A stretch of 64,000 bases of DNA from Liquidambar formosana. Its lineage: Eukaryota; Streptophyta; Magnoliopsida; Saxifragales; Altingiaceae. The DNA is taken from the NCBI GenBank assembly GCA_039720395.1, contig CM077827.1, positions 25,012,916 to 25,076,915 on the forward strand. Reading direction: 5' to 3'. The notes beneath the pieces were generated by a model. That model had not been told where the DNA came from. It saw nothing but the letters and a program-made list of their open reading frames with translations, and ran no database searches. This document shows positions 23,641-34,904 of the stretch, piece by piece. Each line of letters opens with the position of its first letter. Positions within the stretch are counted from its first letter, which is position 1. The translations under genes and the position numbers were made by a program.

Positions 23641-23941
23641 ACATCATTTTTAGTCAACTTGTTAGCAGGATTCAGATATGCTCCAACTCAACAACACTGG
23701 AATGGCATTAAACATATTTTATGTTACCACTGTAGAATTACAAATTAGAGAAAGTTGTATCAAAGGTGATCCTATCAAACACATAAATATGAACTCCAGA
23801 AGAGCAATGATATTGATGTCAAGCAAGACACGTTCAAGAAATAATCTTGCAGATTTATTCACTAAAGTACTATCAATAGCAGCATTTAAAACGATAGTGC
23901 ACAAAATTAAAATGCGTCAAGTTTGCGATCAATCAAATTGA
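23641..23941 (+). pseudogene. Decayed copia RNase H end
   Basis: The translation contains RYAPTQQHWNGIKHIL and, after a frame change, NNLADLFTKVL and HKIKMRQ, the C-terminal landmarks of copia RNase H. A GGGGGAGG polypurine stretch follows at 23959, then a stretch of about 105 bp present twice (near 23990 and 24100) before the final tract. Confidence 0.85.
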
Positions 23942-24188
23942 TACCTATCTTCTTATCAGGGGGAGGATTCATTTTTGGACATATGCACGCTGTACTCTTT
24001 TTCCTTCGACCAGGTTTTGTCCCACTGAGTTTTCCTAGCAAAGTTTTAATGAGGTAGTTTTTCTTTACTGCGTCCAATACCACTCTAAAATTCACAAAAT
24101 GTTGTACTCTTTTTCCTTCGTTAGTTTTTTCCCACTGGGTTTTTTTGACAAGGTTTTAACGAGGCACATTATCTTAAGCATGGTGGAC

Positions 24189-24201
24189 ATCCAAGAAGGA
24201 G
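24189..24201 (+). promoter_or_regulatory. Polypurine tract of the copia element
   Basis: ATCCAAGAAGGAG directly before the 3' LTR fits the plant copia plus-strand primer (usual form ATCCAAGGGGGAG). Confidence 0.75.
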
Positions 24202-24519
24202 TGTTGTAAATATTGTGATTTGGTGTTTAGGATGCAACCAATTGGTAATAATGGATGAATCACTTATATACCACTTGGTTATGGGGGATGAATCACTTGT
24301 GATAAATGGTGGATATAAACTTGGTTAATGGGAGATGAAATCATCACCACTTCAAATGTTAGGTGAATGTGAGCCTATATAAAGAAGACTTTGGTTGGAG
24401 AAATATGTACATTGAGATGAATGAGAAATGATGAGAAGTTTTATTCTCTCTATGCAATACTTCTTGTTCTAAATTCTTATTATCTTCACAACTTGATCTA
24501 AGTTCTTGATTTCACAACA
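24202..24519 (+). repeat. 3' LTR of the copia element
   Basis: It begins TGTTGTAAATATTGTGATTT and ends TTGATTTCACAACA. It pairs with the 5' LTR at 17274-17587 and carries the same TATATAAAGAAGA promoter-like phrase. Confidence 0.9.
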
Positions 24520-24524
24520 GTTTT

Positions 24525-25130
24525 TTATTTTTTGATTTTGATTTGTTTTTCTTTATTTATCTTGATGGTGCCCCATTATATTGTAAAACATCTCCATCTC
24601 AAGCCTTCATCTATCAAGATTTATTCTGAAACTAATCTCACTGCGATACACAAATCACTTATAAATTCATGCATCCAACAATGGTGGGCAAAGATTCCAA
24701 CTCCTAGGTGGACCCATTTTATAAACGGCAGCCTTTTAATGTTGAGACATGTGATTTATTTCCTTCTTGTCATTTAATAACTATCAGCCTTACAGTAGAT
24801 CAGCATCGGTCTTTGGCTTTGGAACTTTCATTGTAGACATTGAGCTAGTGCTTGAATTTGTGCAAATGGCCTTGACCTATGGTCCTTAATCTGGTTTGCA
24901 TGGACACACTTTACCTTAAGCAATCACATGCCTGGTAATGTGGCTTTCTTTGGTGCTTAATTAAGGAATGCATGTAATTTTAATGGCAAAACTGGACCAT
25001 ACTTCTCCAAAAAGCTTCTCGTAATTCCAATATGTAATAAGCTTTAGGTAATATAACGTTATCATCACCCTCCTTATTGTAACGTACTCCAAAGGATGAA
25101 TCAGTTTTTCTTAACGCATAGATCCTTAAG
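24525..25130. other. Intergenic DNA flanking the copia element
   Basis: No gene. The 19-base phrase ATCTTGATGGTGCCCCATT occurs at about 24559-24577 and also just left of the copia element (17243-17261), outside its target duplication. A phrase near 24852 (GAATTTGTGCAAATGGCCTT) recurs at 15711. Both hint at an older repeat that the newer elements broke up. Confidence 0.5.
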
Positions 25131-25142
25131 AAATGGAAGGTC

Positions 25143-25315
25143 TGGCCAATAGCATGATAGTTTAGTGGCATTCTCCTCATTTATTAAGTGAGCAATTTCG
25201 AATTCAAGCTTATGAAAAGGTATTGATATCCATTTGTTAAAATTAAGGGTTTAAGGGTAAAGGTAAATTCTATTGGTTGTAAAAAAATAAAAATAAAAAT
25301 AAATAAATAAAATAA
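25143..25315 (+). mobile_element. tRNA-derived SINE, family A, copy 2
   Basis: A 12-bp perfect target duplication AAATGGAAGGTC flanks it (25131-25142, 25316-25327). ATAGTTTAGTGGCATT fits a Pol III A box and CAATTTCGAATTCAAG a B box. It ends in an A-rich AAATAAATAA tail. The body matches 14969-15135. Confidence 0.88.
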
Positions 25316-25526
25316 AAATGGAAGGTCACATCTCACTCTTTCTTGGAGTTAAACTACTAGTAGAGTTTGTCCTAGGTGTTAATCAATGCAAAATGGGTGA
25401 GAGTCTTATCTGTGTATAGGGGATTAATTGAGACCCATGGTTTGAATGACCTATTCGGCCAAAAAAGAAAGAAAGAAAGAAAAGGAACTCATTACCATGA
25501 TTTGTTGCTCCCGTATTGGTCATGGA

Positions 25527-25783
25527 CAAGGATGGAACCACATGGAGGTCAGGGTAGGTAGGCACACTTGACCAATTTTTTTATTATAAATTTTATACTC
25601 TTAACTTTGTTAAATTTAAAATTTGCCCAACTTGATTTTTTAGAAAACCCCTTCAATTTTCTTTCATACCTCTCTATTTTTATTAATTTTCCTTCCTTGA
25701 AGACTCCATTTTTCTTTCATACCCCTCTTTTTGTGAAATTAGAAATTCGTATCCCCTCACTTGAACTCCTGGCTGCGTCCCTG
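25527..25783. mobile_element. Small hAT-like non-autonomous element
   Basis: Imperfect terminal inverted repeats (CAAGGATGGAACCACATGG and, inverted, CTCCTGGCTGCGTCCCTG) and an 8-bp flank with one mismatch (GTCATGGA at 25519-25526, GTCATGGG at 25784-25791) fit hAT. The ends resemble those of the element in LHW intron 9. A 128-codon frame through it is a chance read of T-rich DNA. Confidence 0.6.
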
Positions 25784-26146
25784 GTCATGGGAATACTCAC
25801 TAGTCACTATCGAGGGATGGAGGACCAGACTACTAATCGCCAAAGTGGGATAGTTATTATTATCATTTTATTCATACCAAAAGTGGCATTATATTCAATT
25901 ATTCATTATTTTCCCTGCTATTGCAAAAATAGATTATTTTTGGCTGACAGTTGACAAAATGCCTCGTCATCCTGTGCAAACCTAAGACAAGGCCCAGAAT
26001 GGGCTTGAATGTTTACGACTCAGGACGTTGGCCTGCCTCTGTTCAAGGCCTGGCCTGGTCATCCTGCCACTAAGCCTAGACAACCAGCCGGCAAGGCTCA
26101 GTAGGCCACTACTACTAGGCCCTCATAGTTAGTCCATTAAAAACAC

Positions 26147-26584
26147 CTCCAAGGAAGGTAGCAAATATGACTATTGAAAACCCATGTGATAATTTGCTAC
26201 CTCGGTTGAAGGTGTGCACTACAAGGGAGTAACAAACTTGATTATTGTAATATTATTTTTTTATCTTAATCACTCTCTTTCTCTCTCACAAGACCCATGT
26301 GTCCTTTATAACCCTCAATTTTTTTAAGCAAGTGTCTTGCTCGATTACAAAACACGAATAAAGAAAGAGCTAAGTGCTTTTTAATTTCTTCTAGTTATTC
26401 CTAGGAAATAATTTGCTACCTCTCTCTCTCTCTCTCTCTCGCTCTCTCTCTCTCTCTCAAATTAGAAGTGAGAAAACCCATTTCTAACTTTTCTACCTTC
26501 TTTTGCTACCGACCTTATAACTCCTTTTTGGTAAATTGAGATAGCAAATTTGGTGAACACCACCTTTGCTACCTCCCTGGGGAG
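26147..26584. repeat. Foldback-type MITE with GGTAGCAAA ends
   Basis: CTCCAAGGAAGGTAGCAAA at the left is inverted at the right as TTTGCTACCTCCCTGGGGAG, and TTTGCTACCT recurs inside. An interrupted (CT)n tract (26420-26458) lies in the middle. Target duplication not resolved. Confidence 0.55.
26420..26458. repeat. (CT)n microsatellite
   Basis: About 19 CT units with a single G interruption. Confidence 0.93.
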
Positions 26585-26673
26585 ATAAAGCCTAAACAGT
26601 AAACAACTAGTGTGCAAGGCTCAGTAGACCCTAATTCTTAGCCCATTAAGTCATGAAAGCTCCTTAACTGAGT

Positions 26674-27076
26674 GGGAACGGCTATTGCAACCCCCCATTC
26701 TTAATTTCTTATAACCCCACCCCTTTCTTTTTAGTTTTTAAGATTTTATGAAAAATATAGAAGGTTTTTCCAAAAACCGGTCACTTGGTCCACTAGAAAA
26801 CATCATTTTGAACAACTTTGCAGAAGAAAGTTTTTTCAAAATCTATTGTTTAGGTAGACTTTTTGGCAAAAAATGAAATAAATGCTATAAATGGGTAAAA
26901 AGTATATTTAAACGATAGATTTAGGAAAAACTTTCTTATACAAAGTAGTTCAAAATGATTCTAGTGGATATTATGACCAGTTTTTATAAAAACCTTTTAT
27001 ATTTTGCATAGAACCTTAAAAATCTAAAGGATGAGGGGTAGAGTGATAAGAATGGGGGGTTGCAATAGCCATTCCC
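26674..27076. mobile_element. Foldback MULE MITE, copy 4 (403 bp), best preserved
   Basis: GGGAACGGCTATTGCAACCC and, inverted, GGGTTGCAATAGCCATTCCC form the ends. The 9-bp target duplication TAACTGAGT is perfect (26665-26673, 27077-27085). The two halves are inverse copies along almost the whole length (ATCATTTTGAACAACTTTG against CAAAGTAGTTCAAAATGAT), so its transcript would form a long hairpin. No coding capacity. Confidence 0.92.
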
Positions 27077-27468
27077 TAACTGAGTTTAATACCTAAGGCC
27101 CTGGTTCAACGGGCTTGAACGTTTATGCTGCAAGAATATAGGCCCAATGGGGTAGCGTAGCCCATTAGGTAATGAAAGCATCTCAAGTTCTCAACTCTGG
27201 CCAGTATACAGGTTTTTTTTTGTTTTTTTTGCTAAGATGGCCAATATACAGGTTAAAGGCACGATAATGGGTTAAAATTTAGCTATGTCAAGCCTAGGAA
27301 GGCCACTAGTAAGGGCAACACAGTTGTAGACTTGTAGTCCTGACGACAGAAACATAAGGGGTAAACATCAAATGAAGAAACCCTTTTAGCCAGTAAAATT
27401 AAGCCAAATAGCCAACAAAGGCCCCTTTTTGCGGGAAGGGGAAGGTTTGGGTTTGAATGTTAAGAAAA

Positions 27469-27838
27469 AGGGGTTTCTATTGGCACCTCAAGACTTCTTG
27501 TTCATCCCCTACTTCTTTATATTTTAAGGTTTTTATAAAAATTGATTACGTAATCTACTTGCAAAATATCATTTTCAACAATTTTGTAGAAAAAGTTCTA
27601 AAAAATCTATCATTTAAATAGACTTTAGTCATTTATGTAACAAAAACTGTAAATGGTCAAAAGTTCCGTTTAAACGACAGATTTTGGAAAAATTTTCTTC
27701 TACAAAGTTATTCAAAATGATGTTTTTTAATAGATTACACATCCAGTTTTTATAAAAACCTTTTATATTTTTCATAAAATCTTAAAATGTAAAATAAGTG
27801 AGATGAAAAGCAAGTCTTCGGGTGCCAATAGAGACCCC
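27469..27838. mobile_element. Foldback MULE MITE, copy 5 (370 bp)
   Basis: The ends AGGGGTTTCTATTGGCACC and GGTGCCAATAGAGACCCC are inverse of each other. A 9-bp perfect duplication TTAAGAAAA flanks it (27460-27468, 27839-27847). The interior palindrome is the same as in copies 1-4, though the outer 20 bp have diverged (GGCACC in place of GCAACC). Confidence 0.88.
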
Positions 27839-27849
27839 TTAAGAAAATT

Positions 27850-28805
27850 ATATAATGTTGTAAAACTTGTAATGAATTTTTAATCTGTGTCATAAAAATA
27901 AATAAATAAAAGGCTCATAACGAACCTACCATCTCTCTCTATCTCTCTATATATATATTCTTTCGTTTCAAGTTCCAACATTGCACCCACCTCACAGAAT
28001 AGGATATTATGTGAGTCTTCTATGTAACTGTGACATGGACAAGTGGTGTCACAAACTAATAAGAGTCAAGAAAAGTGGGATTGTAGAGCCAAAAAGTACT
28101 CTGACAATCCCACTATACTTGCCTTTCATTGGCCCGTGATATCACATCAGCCGTGTTACAATTACATACAAGTTTTTTCTTTAGGATGTTGGATGTTGTC
28201 ATGAATTCCACCCAAATCATTGATGACATGTTTGCGACCCGAAAATGAAAATTTTTTTGACCCATTTTGTTATATATTTGAGTGCTTTTAACCTGATTCA
28301 ACCTCTTATGTTATAACCCGCATATATAAGAGTTCTGTTTTTCAGGGTTCTTTCTTATGAGAGAAGAGCTGGGGTGTAAGAGGGGATCTAGGGTTTTGTG
28401 AGTGTTTTTACTCTCGTAATCTCTTAAATATGTAGTGGATTGATCGTCGTTGCCTATAAACATAGACATCTTGCCGTATCTTCTCTTTGTTTGATTACCA
28501 TTTTTTTTTCTCTCTCTCTCCCTCTCTCTTTGATGAGATCATACGTTTTGTTTTCGCACTCCCGCACAACACAAGTCTCCCTTACCCCCATCTTTAATTT
28601 TCTTTTAAAAAAATTCAGTATTAGTTAATTTACTTATTTCTCATAATAAAGCAAGGTCGAGTTTCAAATTCCCAAACCCTACAGCTGCTGAAATGACTCA
28701 GAATTAAGACAGCTCACGGGTTCAAATCAAATCCAACTGTTTCCTAAGCTGTAAAATACCATATTAATTTCTCTCACTTAAATTAGACATAAGGTTCTTT
28801 TACCC

Positions 28806-28839
<34 letters not shown>

Positions 28840-29100
28840 CATAAAGGTTCAATCAATTGACATATGAGCAACGATTTAGCCAAAAGGTTAATTGTGATTG
28901 GTGTTACTGTCAAGAAAAAGTGCTAGGAAAAGAAAAGGAGAGATAAAATGTCAAAGAAGTAATATTCATTGTCCATTGAGATATTTGGTGCCCACCATCC
29001 TCCAACTCTAATCTAAATTTCTGCCAATGCGGCATATTCAACCTGTTTGGTTTCATCCAAGCAATTGCTTCCTTTTATTTTTATTATTATTTTTTTTTTT
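27850..29100. other. Intergenic DNA, nothing firmly supported
   Basis: A poly-A tract of about 31 bp lies at 28807-28837 and may be the tail of a retroposed fragment starting near 28660, because a B-box-like GGGTTCAAATC lies at 28719-28729. No flanking duplication was found. The 62-codon frames at 28113-28301 and 28440-28628 are not credible. Confidence 0.45.
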
Positions 29101-29471
29101 GGGTAAAATGCAGAAAACTACCCTCAAATTTAAGATAGGTTTCAGTTTGGTACCCCCAAGTTTAAAAGGGGTTAATTAGGTACCCAGACTTTCAAATGTA
29201 TTCAATTTGGGACCTACCGTTGGTCAACTAACAGTGATTTAACCATTTGACCAATAATTTTTAGAATATGCGAACTTTACCCTTATTTTGTACATGAATG
29301 CCTTATTTTTCTGTTGTCAAGAATCCAAAGCCTATATTAAGCTTTTTGACCCAAAACTCACATTTTATCTCTCTTCCTACATAGATTCCACAAGAGTCAC
29401 CCATATTATTCTCTCTCTCCATCATTAGATCATAGGCAAACAATATCATTTTTTTTTCAAAGGTAATGTTT

Positions 29472-29509
<38 letters not shown>

Positions 29510-29915
29510 AGTTCCTTAGAATTTTTTTTTCTTCATTTCGATGAAACACACTTTCTATATGGAATACACGAAATATATATATATATTGTATTTATATGTT
29601 TTTATTCCCTCAATGTGTAGCATTATGGCATCAAGTTCATCACAATCAAGCCGAACCTCATGCCATCGAAAGACAATTGTGACTCACTGACTCACTGACT
29701 CGTAAATCTAGAATTATTGAAAAAGTTGTTCATCTAAATTGTTATTGACAAAACAATGTGGTTTAAGTGAAGGGCATTAATGTACGTCAATTTGATGCCA
29801 GGCATTAACAGTGTTAATCAACAAACTATTTGAGTACCTAATTGACCCATTTTAAACTTGGGATACCAAACTAAAACCTTCCCCAAACTTGGGGATAGTT
29901 TTCTGCATTTTACCC
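29101..29915. mobile_element. Mutator-like non-autonomous element, 815 bp
   Basis: Long terminal inverted repeats: GGGTAAAATGCAGAAAACTA at the left returns inverted as TAGTTTTCTGCATTTTACCC at the right, and the similarity extends inward more than 100 bp (ACTTGGGGGTACCAAACT-type words). Length and layout fit a MULE. The flanks are T-rich, so a 9-bp duplication cannot be recognised. A (CT)n tract lies at 29475-29504. The - strand frame 29303-29506 is Arg-Glu repeat read from that tract. No transposase. Confidence 0.75.
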
Positions 29916-29926
29916 TCTCTTCTTTT

Positions 29927-29961
<35 letters not shown>

Positions 29962-31910
29962 TAATATCATCATTTGGTTCAATTAGTCTGTAAACATGAT
30001 TAAGGCCACAATTCAATTCCCATCAGTTAATTTTTACTTCATGATAAATCGAGCTGCTACCTCGCACCAAGAAAAAAATATGAGAAGTCAAATTTCAGCA
30101 TATTTGCATCCTATTTAGAGGTGCTTTATATTTTTAATTGGGTCTAGTATGCTTTTGTACAATAAAGTTCTACCACAAAGGATGGTCCGTCGTCGTAATC
30201 GGCAAGGACAACTCATAATTGCCGAAGTCAATGAAAAAAGAGAGTATGGTTTTGAAGGTTTTGTTGAGTTTGGCCCTTAGTTTTCAATGGCTATCTTCAC
30301 TTTAGGAAACACAATCATAGACCATGTATCATGCTCACTGTTTCTTTGAGCTTAAGGAACAATTGCAGTTTCCAAGGAAATGAAACAATTTTTTCTTTCC
30401 CACGGAATCTGAAGGTACATGTTTACCAAGGAGTAATCACCAAAATTGAAATTAATCATGAGACCAGTAACTTTTGTAAGGCCGGTGATCCAAGTCAAAG
30501 GTATGATCCATGCAGTGCTTAATCCATGCCTAAATTCAAATCCCCATTCGAACACCCTTTTCAATCAACAACTTACTACTCCACTAATTATATATAATAA
30601 TTGTATATGATTTTTCTTTTTATTTTTAATTTTATTTTATGACGAGGAAATCTTTTGGGCTCACGGCCCATTTGAACCATATATGACTTTGTTTCTTAAT
30701 ACTATATATATACTATATATACAGTCCGTATGCCCTTTTTTTTGTTTTTTTTTTTTTTTTGTTGATCAAACGAGGGTAATCCCAATAATGCACAAACCAC
30801 CAGAAGTTTGTGCCTTGCATATATATTTTCTAAAACCAAAAAAAGGAAAAAGAAAAAAAAAAAGTTGACTTATTAATAATTTTATATAAAACACGATAAA
30901 TCATCAATTCATACGGAGGAGGTTGAATTCCACCTAACGATATGCAAGAAAAACTAAATTAGGTTGACTAAATTATGTGATCACGTAATGTTCTGGAGTA
31001 AGGTAAAGTGTCAACAATCCATTTTGGCTGATTGATATATGTAGGCATGGCGCATAAGAAAAAAACCTGTCAAGTAGCACATTTTTTGGATGGAGTCCCC
31101 CTCTAGCTAGCTAACAAACAAACAAAAGAAGCGTGATGGATTATGGCATTGCACCAATCATGCATGCTGGGGACTATAGTCTCATATCTCGTACATGAAA
31201 CCATTAATTAAGAGGACAACAAGAACCACAAACCAAAACCAAGTTGCAAATCTTTTGTCTTGTCAAGATAGCTATGCCTCTTATCTGAATCATATTAATC
31301 ATATGGCCTTATCCAATTCATTGGCTTCATTCAACTTGATCAATTAATGGGTTGTGTGATGGCCAAATGCAGTACAGAATCTTATCGACTCTTTTCTTTT
31401 TGGCAAGGAAATTTTCAAGTGAAGCCCATGTGCCATATCGGTTCCACTGCGCGTGATTAGGGCTAACCTAAACATTAGAATGAAATTGAAATGATTTTCT
31501 GACACAACATTTCCGATAGAATAAAAACAAAATACAGGTAAGAGAATGTGTCTGGGCATTCCATTTTTGGGAATCTTAGATCATTCTCCATTCTCTCAAA
31601 CTAAATGTTACTGAGTATATGTTTGTTTGGTTGGAAGTCACAGATGGGGGATGGAATCAGATTTCATTCAGTTCCACATATTTAACTCATCCAAACATTG
31701 ATTTGAAATGGAATCAAATTGGAATGGAATTCAAAATGTGATTCCATTCCAGCCTCAATTCCGCCCTAAATAATCAGACGTAAGGGTTTCATTGGAAAAC
31801 CAATTTTATTTCATTGTTTGTTTTGTTTTTTTGTTTTTTTGTTTAGGGGGTGGTTGGTCTTTTTTGTTTTTGTTTTTTTGGGTGAGAGGGGGATGATGTT
31901 TTGTTTAGAC
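29916..31910. other. Intergenic DNA, nothing supported
   Basis: It starts with a T run (29931-29960) and is otherwise featureless. Frames at 30331-30522, 30352-30564, 30683-30868 and 31344-31559 are short, unrelated to known families and unlinked by splice sites. Confidence 0.5.
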
Positions 31911-31922
31911 ATAATTTTAGTT

Positions 31923-32173
31923 TTAAGGTTCATTTTTTTTTTCTTTTTTTTTTTTGGCCTAGCAACGAGGTCTTTAAATTGCCAAAGCCCGACTAATCCC
32001 CAAGTGGGGACTAATCCCCACTCCCCACGTGGGGCCACCGCCTCATAAAGTCGTTTAACATCTTGGCTAATAGCCCTAACTGGTGGCTAATCAAGAAAAA
32101 TTGGCTGATTTCAAACCCAAGATGTCGGAATTTACAACTCATCCCTTTGCCGCCAGGCCAACTCTTGTTGATT
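31923..32173 (-). mobile_element. tRNA-derived SINE, family B
   Basis: A 12-bp perfect target duplication ATAATTTTAGTT flanks it (31911-31922, 32174-32185). On the - strand the A-box-like TGGCCTGGCGGCAAAGGGAT is followed by the B-box-like TGGGTTTGAAATC. The 3' end carries CCCACGTGGGGAGTGGGGAT, GATTAGTCGGGC and an A-rich tail, read as T runs at 31932-31956. This is a textbook full-length retroposed SINE. Confidence 0.9.
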
Positions 32174-32189
32174 ATAATTTTAGTTAGTT

Positions 32190-33440
32190 GGCCAACATCT
32201 TGGGGGCGTTAATTTCCAAATGAATACAAATTCTACTATTTTGGTAATGTTGTCAAGTTGGCCCTATTTAGGGAGAAGAAAGTCTAAGGCGTACTTGTAA
32301 ATTTCTATCGTACTAACACCATAAGCCTATATAGTTAAAACCAAAAGAAAGATAAAACAAGGAGGAGCCCAACATTTTTTCTTTTGGGTAAAATGTAGTT
32401 CAACATTTTGGCTCCGTCCCAAATTGACTTGAATCCCACTTGATTATTGAATGCTTTTTCTTTTTCTTTTTTTTTTACCTTTTCTATAAACAGATGTATT
32501 GCTATATTAGCAAATAGGCCACACACACATTGGGTGTGTCCGGCTCACATATTGCAATTTCAACGCTAAAAAATGTGATCACAGTCCTCCATCTAATAGG
32601 CCTTTTTAGTTGATCACATATTAGAAACTATACAATGATTTCATGATTTTTGTGAATCTAACTTTTTAGAAATCACATAAGAGTTAGGATATGAGGACAC
32701 AATCTTTGTCTACAAATTGTTACATGATTCTTAAGCGACACACAATATCGAATCATCTCATTATTATGTTAAGCATTTTGCCAGAAAACAAACATTCATA
32801 ATTGGATAGATATGGGGGGCAATAAAGTATTTAAATTTAAAATAAGAGTGTAATGGTCAATTAAAAAATTTTCTAAAATACAGACATTTATAAATAGTAT
32901 AGATTATTTGTATGTTTGGATCCTTACCTATCTTAAAACCCATTAATCATGCCTTGTATATAAATGATGTAAATGGGAGCATCTCTTATGGTCCCAACCC
33001 TTCCTTTTCCAGACTTGTGACCACACATGTAATATTGAGACTCTGAGAGTTCAATTTCCTTCCTACTGATGATGTGTTCCTTTAAGTAAGTTAGATAATA
33101 TTAATATATGCACAGTCGAGCCTATTAAATTTTACTTAAATAATTGAATAGTTCTTAAAAGAGAGATGTTTAAAATTAAAAATTCTTGTCGTTTTGGCTT
33201 TAATAGTACGGCAAGTGTGTGTCCTTAAGATCAAATTTAAGTTTGGTCCATATATATCTTCCATAGTTTTGAGTTTTTGACAACCTATGTTTTGAGTTTT
33301 TCCAAACTACTGGCCTTACCCTATCCTACTCAATTTGATACTTTGGTATCGTAATTTTGGGAGATTAATTGACTTGAGTTCGTGGAATCTTCACTCAAGC
33401 TTCAAAAAGTAACCAAGTACAAAAATTTGTTAAAAGTCAA
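32190..33440. other. Intergenic DNA, nothing supported
   Basis: No open frame of interest and no clean repeats. Local palindromic words such as TTGATCACATATTAG occur near 32560-32640. Confidence 0.5.
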
Positions 33441-33448
33441 TAGTATTA

Positions 33449-33544
33449 CTAGCTTGGCATTGGAAAGGTAAAAATAGAGTCAAGGGTTCAAAATATAATT
33501 CTCAATTGTAATAAAAAAAAATTAAAAAAAAAAAAAAAAAAAAA
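33449..33544 (+). repeat. Possible short SINE fragment with poly-A
   Basis: TAGCTTGGCATTGGAAAGG looks A-box-like and AAGGGTTCAAAATATAATTC B-box-like, followed by about 20 A. No target duplication identified. Confidence 0.4.
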
Positions 33545-33761
33545 TGGTAATAAGTAATAGTGTTTAGTGTTTAGTCAGAAAGGTTGAGCCTTTTGTGTAA
33601 CTTCATAACAACCCATCCCTTTCATCCACTCCATTTAAATACTCCTACCAATTAAAGCCAAAACCTCATTTTCACAATTCGTCCTATCACTCCTTGCTTT
33701 AATTATTTTTGTATATAAATGAATAACCGGCCTTTTTCCACTTGCAAAAGATTATGAAAAA

Positions 33762-33952
33762 CTAATCTTGAAGAGTGGATCCTGTGATCGTAGGACCTCT
33801 TTCCAAAAGGTCTTAGGTTCAACTCTCATTACTCCCATGAACTTTATTCTGTAATTGTCTGGGGCATGTGAGATAGAGGATTGCATACATGTACTCAGGG
33901 GTTTAGTCAGATGTAAAACATCTGAAACTTCCTGGTATATATATATATATGT
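33762..33952 (+). mobile_element. SINE-like retroposon, family C, with TA-rich tail
   Basis: A 15-bp perfect target duplication AAAGATTATGAAAAA flanks it (33747-33761, 33953-33967), which is strong evidence of LINE-machinery insertion. TTAGGTTCAACTCTC fits a B box and GAAGAGTGGATCC may be the A box. The 3' end is (TA)n rather than poly-A. Confidence 0.85.
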
Positions 33953-33969
33953 AAAGATTATGAAAAAGT

Positions 33970-34548
33970 AAGGAGATAATAAATAAATCTATTATGAAGA
34001 TAGTACAAATTCTTTATTTCTGAAATTCAATATTCAAAATTTAGATTTTGATTTAAAAAAATCCCCACTTAACTTTTGAATAACAAAAAAGTGTTTTATT
34101 GAGTTTATTTCTTGATAGTGCGTGATAACGATATTATCACAACATGTGTCACGTAATAAATAGAACATTTTATTATATAACATGTGGCGACGTTGTGTGA
34201 AGCCATCTTCCCAATAGTTTCTAGGAAATGCAATTTCCCTTAATGGCTTAATTTAGCCCCCAAAACCTCCTACGATGTAGCGTTAAAACAAAGATAAACT
34301 AGTGTTATTAGGTTTCACTAACCTACTTCTGTTTTTAAGTTACGTCATGGATAGTCTTTTTGAGGACTATATTTCTTGCAGACCCTTACCATGTGTAGCC
34401 TTCCAACTAGTGTTTTGGGCCGGTAAACACCATCTTGTATTCTTTTTTGCACACTAATGCAGCAACATAAGCAAAGTTTTCAAGTAAGGCGTCGTCAAAA
34501 ATGCTGAGCACTAGCTGTATGTCTGTATCCTCGTTTACATGATTACAT
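33970..34548. other. Intergenic DNA, nothing supported
   Basis: No gene. The - strand 63-codon frame at 34407-34598 ends inside the next MITE and is not credible. Confidence 0.5.
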
Positions 34549-34551
34549 TTA

Positions 34552-34780
34552 TGCCATGTTTGTTTGGTTAAAATGGAATGAATGGAATGGAATCTCATTT
34601 CAATTCAAACAACATGTTTGGATAAGGTAATTAAATAAGAATAGAATCAAACAGTAGTAGTAAATTATAATGATATTCATTTTACAATATTTATTTCAAT
34701 ATCATTTTATTTTAAACTATTTTAAACATGAAATGAGATTCCATTCTTACCCATTCCATTCCAACCAAACAAACATGATC
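34552..34780. mobile_element. Tourist-like (PIF/Harbinger) MITE
   Basis: CATGTTTGTTTGGTTAAAAT at 34555 pairs with CCAACCAAACAAACATG ending at 34777, and the ATTCCATTCC/GGAATGGAAT words pair further in. A TTA lies at each edge (34549-34551, 34781-34783). The GTTTGGTT end type matches Harbinger-related MITEs. Non-coding. Confidence 0.65.
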
Positions 34781-34862
34781 TTACAACAGCCAATAGTCAT
34801 CTCTATCATTGGTATCTTCCTTTTCTTTTTTTTCCTTTTTTTCATTCATAAGACCTATAATA

Positions 34863-34867
<5 letters not shown>

Positions 34868-34901
<34 letters not shown>
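34868..34901. repeat. (CT)n microsatellite
   Basis: About 17 CT units. Chance Ser-Leu and Arg-Glu frames run through it on both strands. Confidence 0.95.

Positions 34902-34904
<3 letters not shown>

Larger units (their letters stand above)
17274..24519 (+). mobile_element. Ty1/copia LTR retrotransposon, decayed, with nested hAT
   Basis: Two LTRs of 314 and 318 bp, roughly nine-tenths identical by eye, bound the element. A 5-bp duplication GTTTT flanks it (17269-17273, 24520-24524). A primer-binding-like site follows the left LTR and a polypurine tract precedes the right LTR. Recognisable pol pieces run on the + strand in copia order: the integrase-RT hinge with a GSKDK-like motif near 20640, the RT start (21074-21271), the RT catalytic YVDD motif near 22099 and the RNase H end (23640-23940). 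Frameshifts and stops break every domain, so it cannot act on its own. LTR divergence points to an old insertion. A 1.2-kb hAT element split the RT-RNase H region later. Confidence 0.9.

Noticed and set aside
25568..25954. 128-codon open frame on the + strand
   Set aside because: Phe/Leu/Ile-rich translation of T-rich DNA that crosses the right end of a small hAT-like element.
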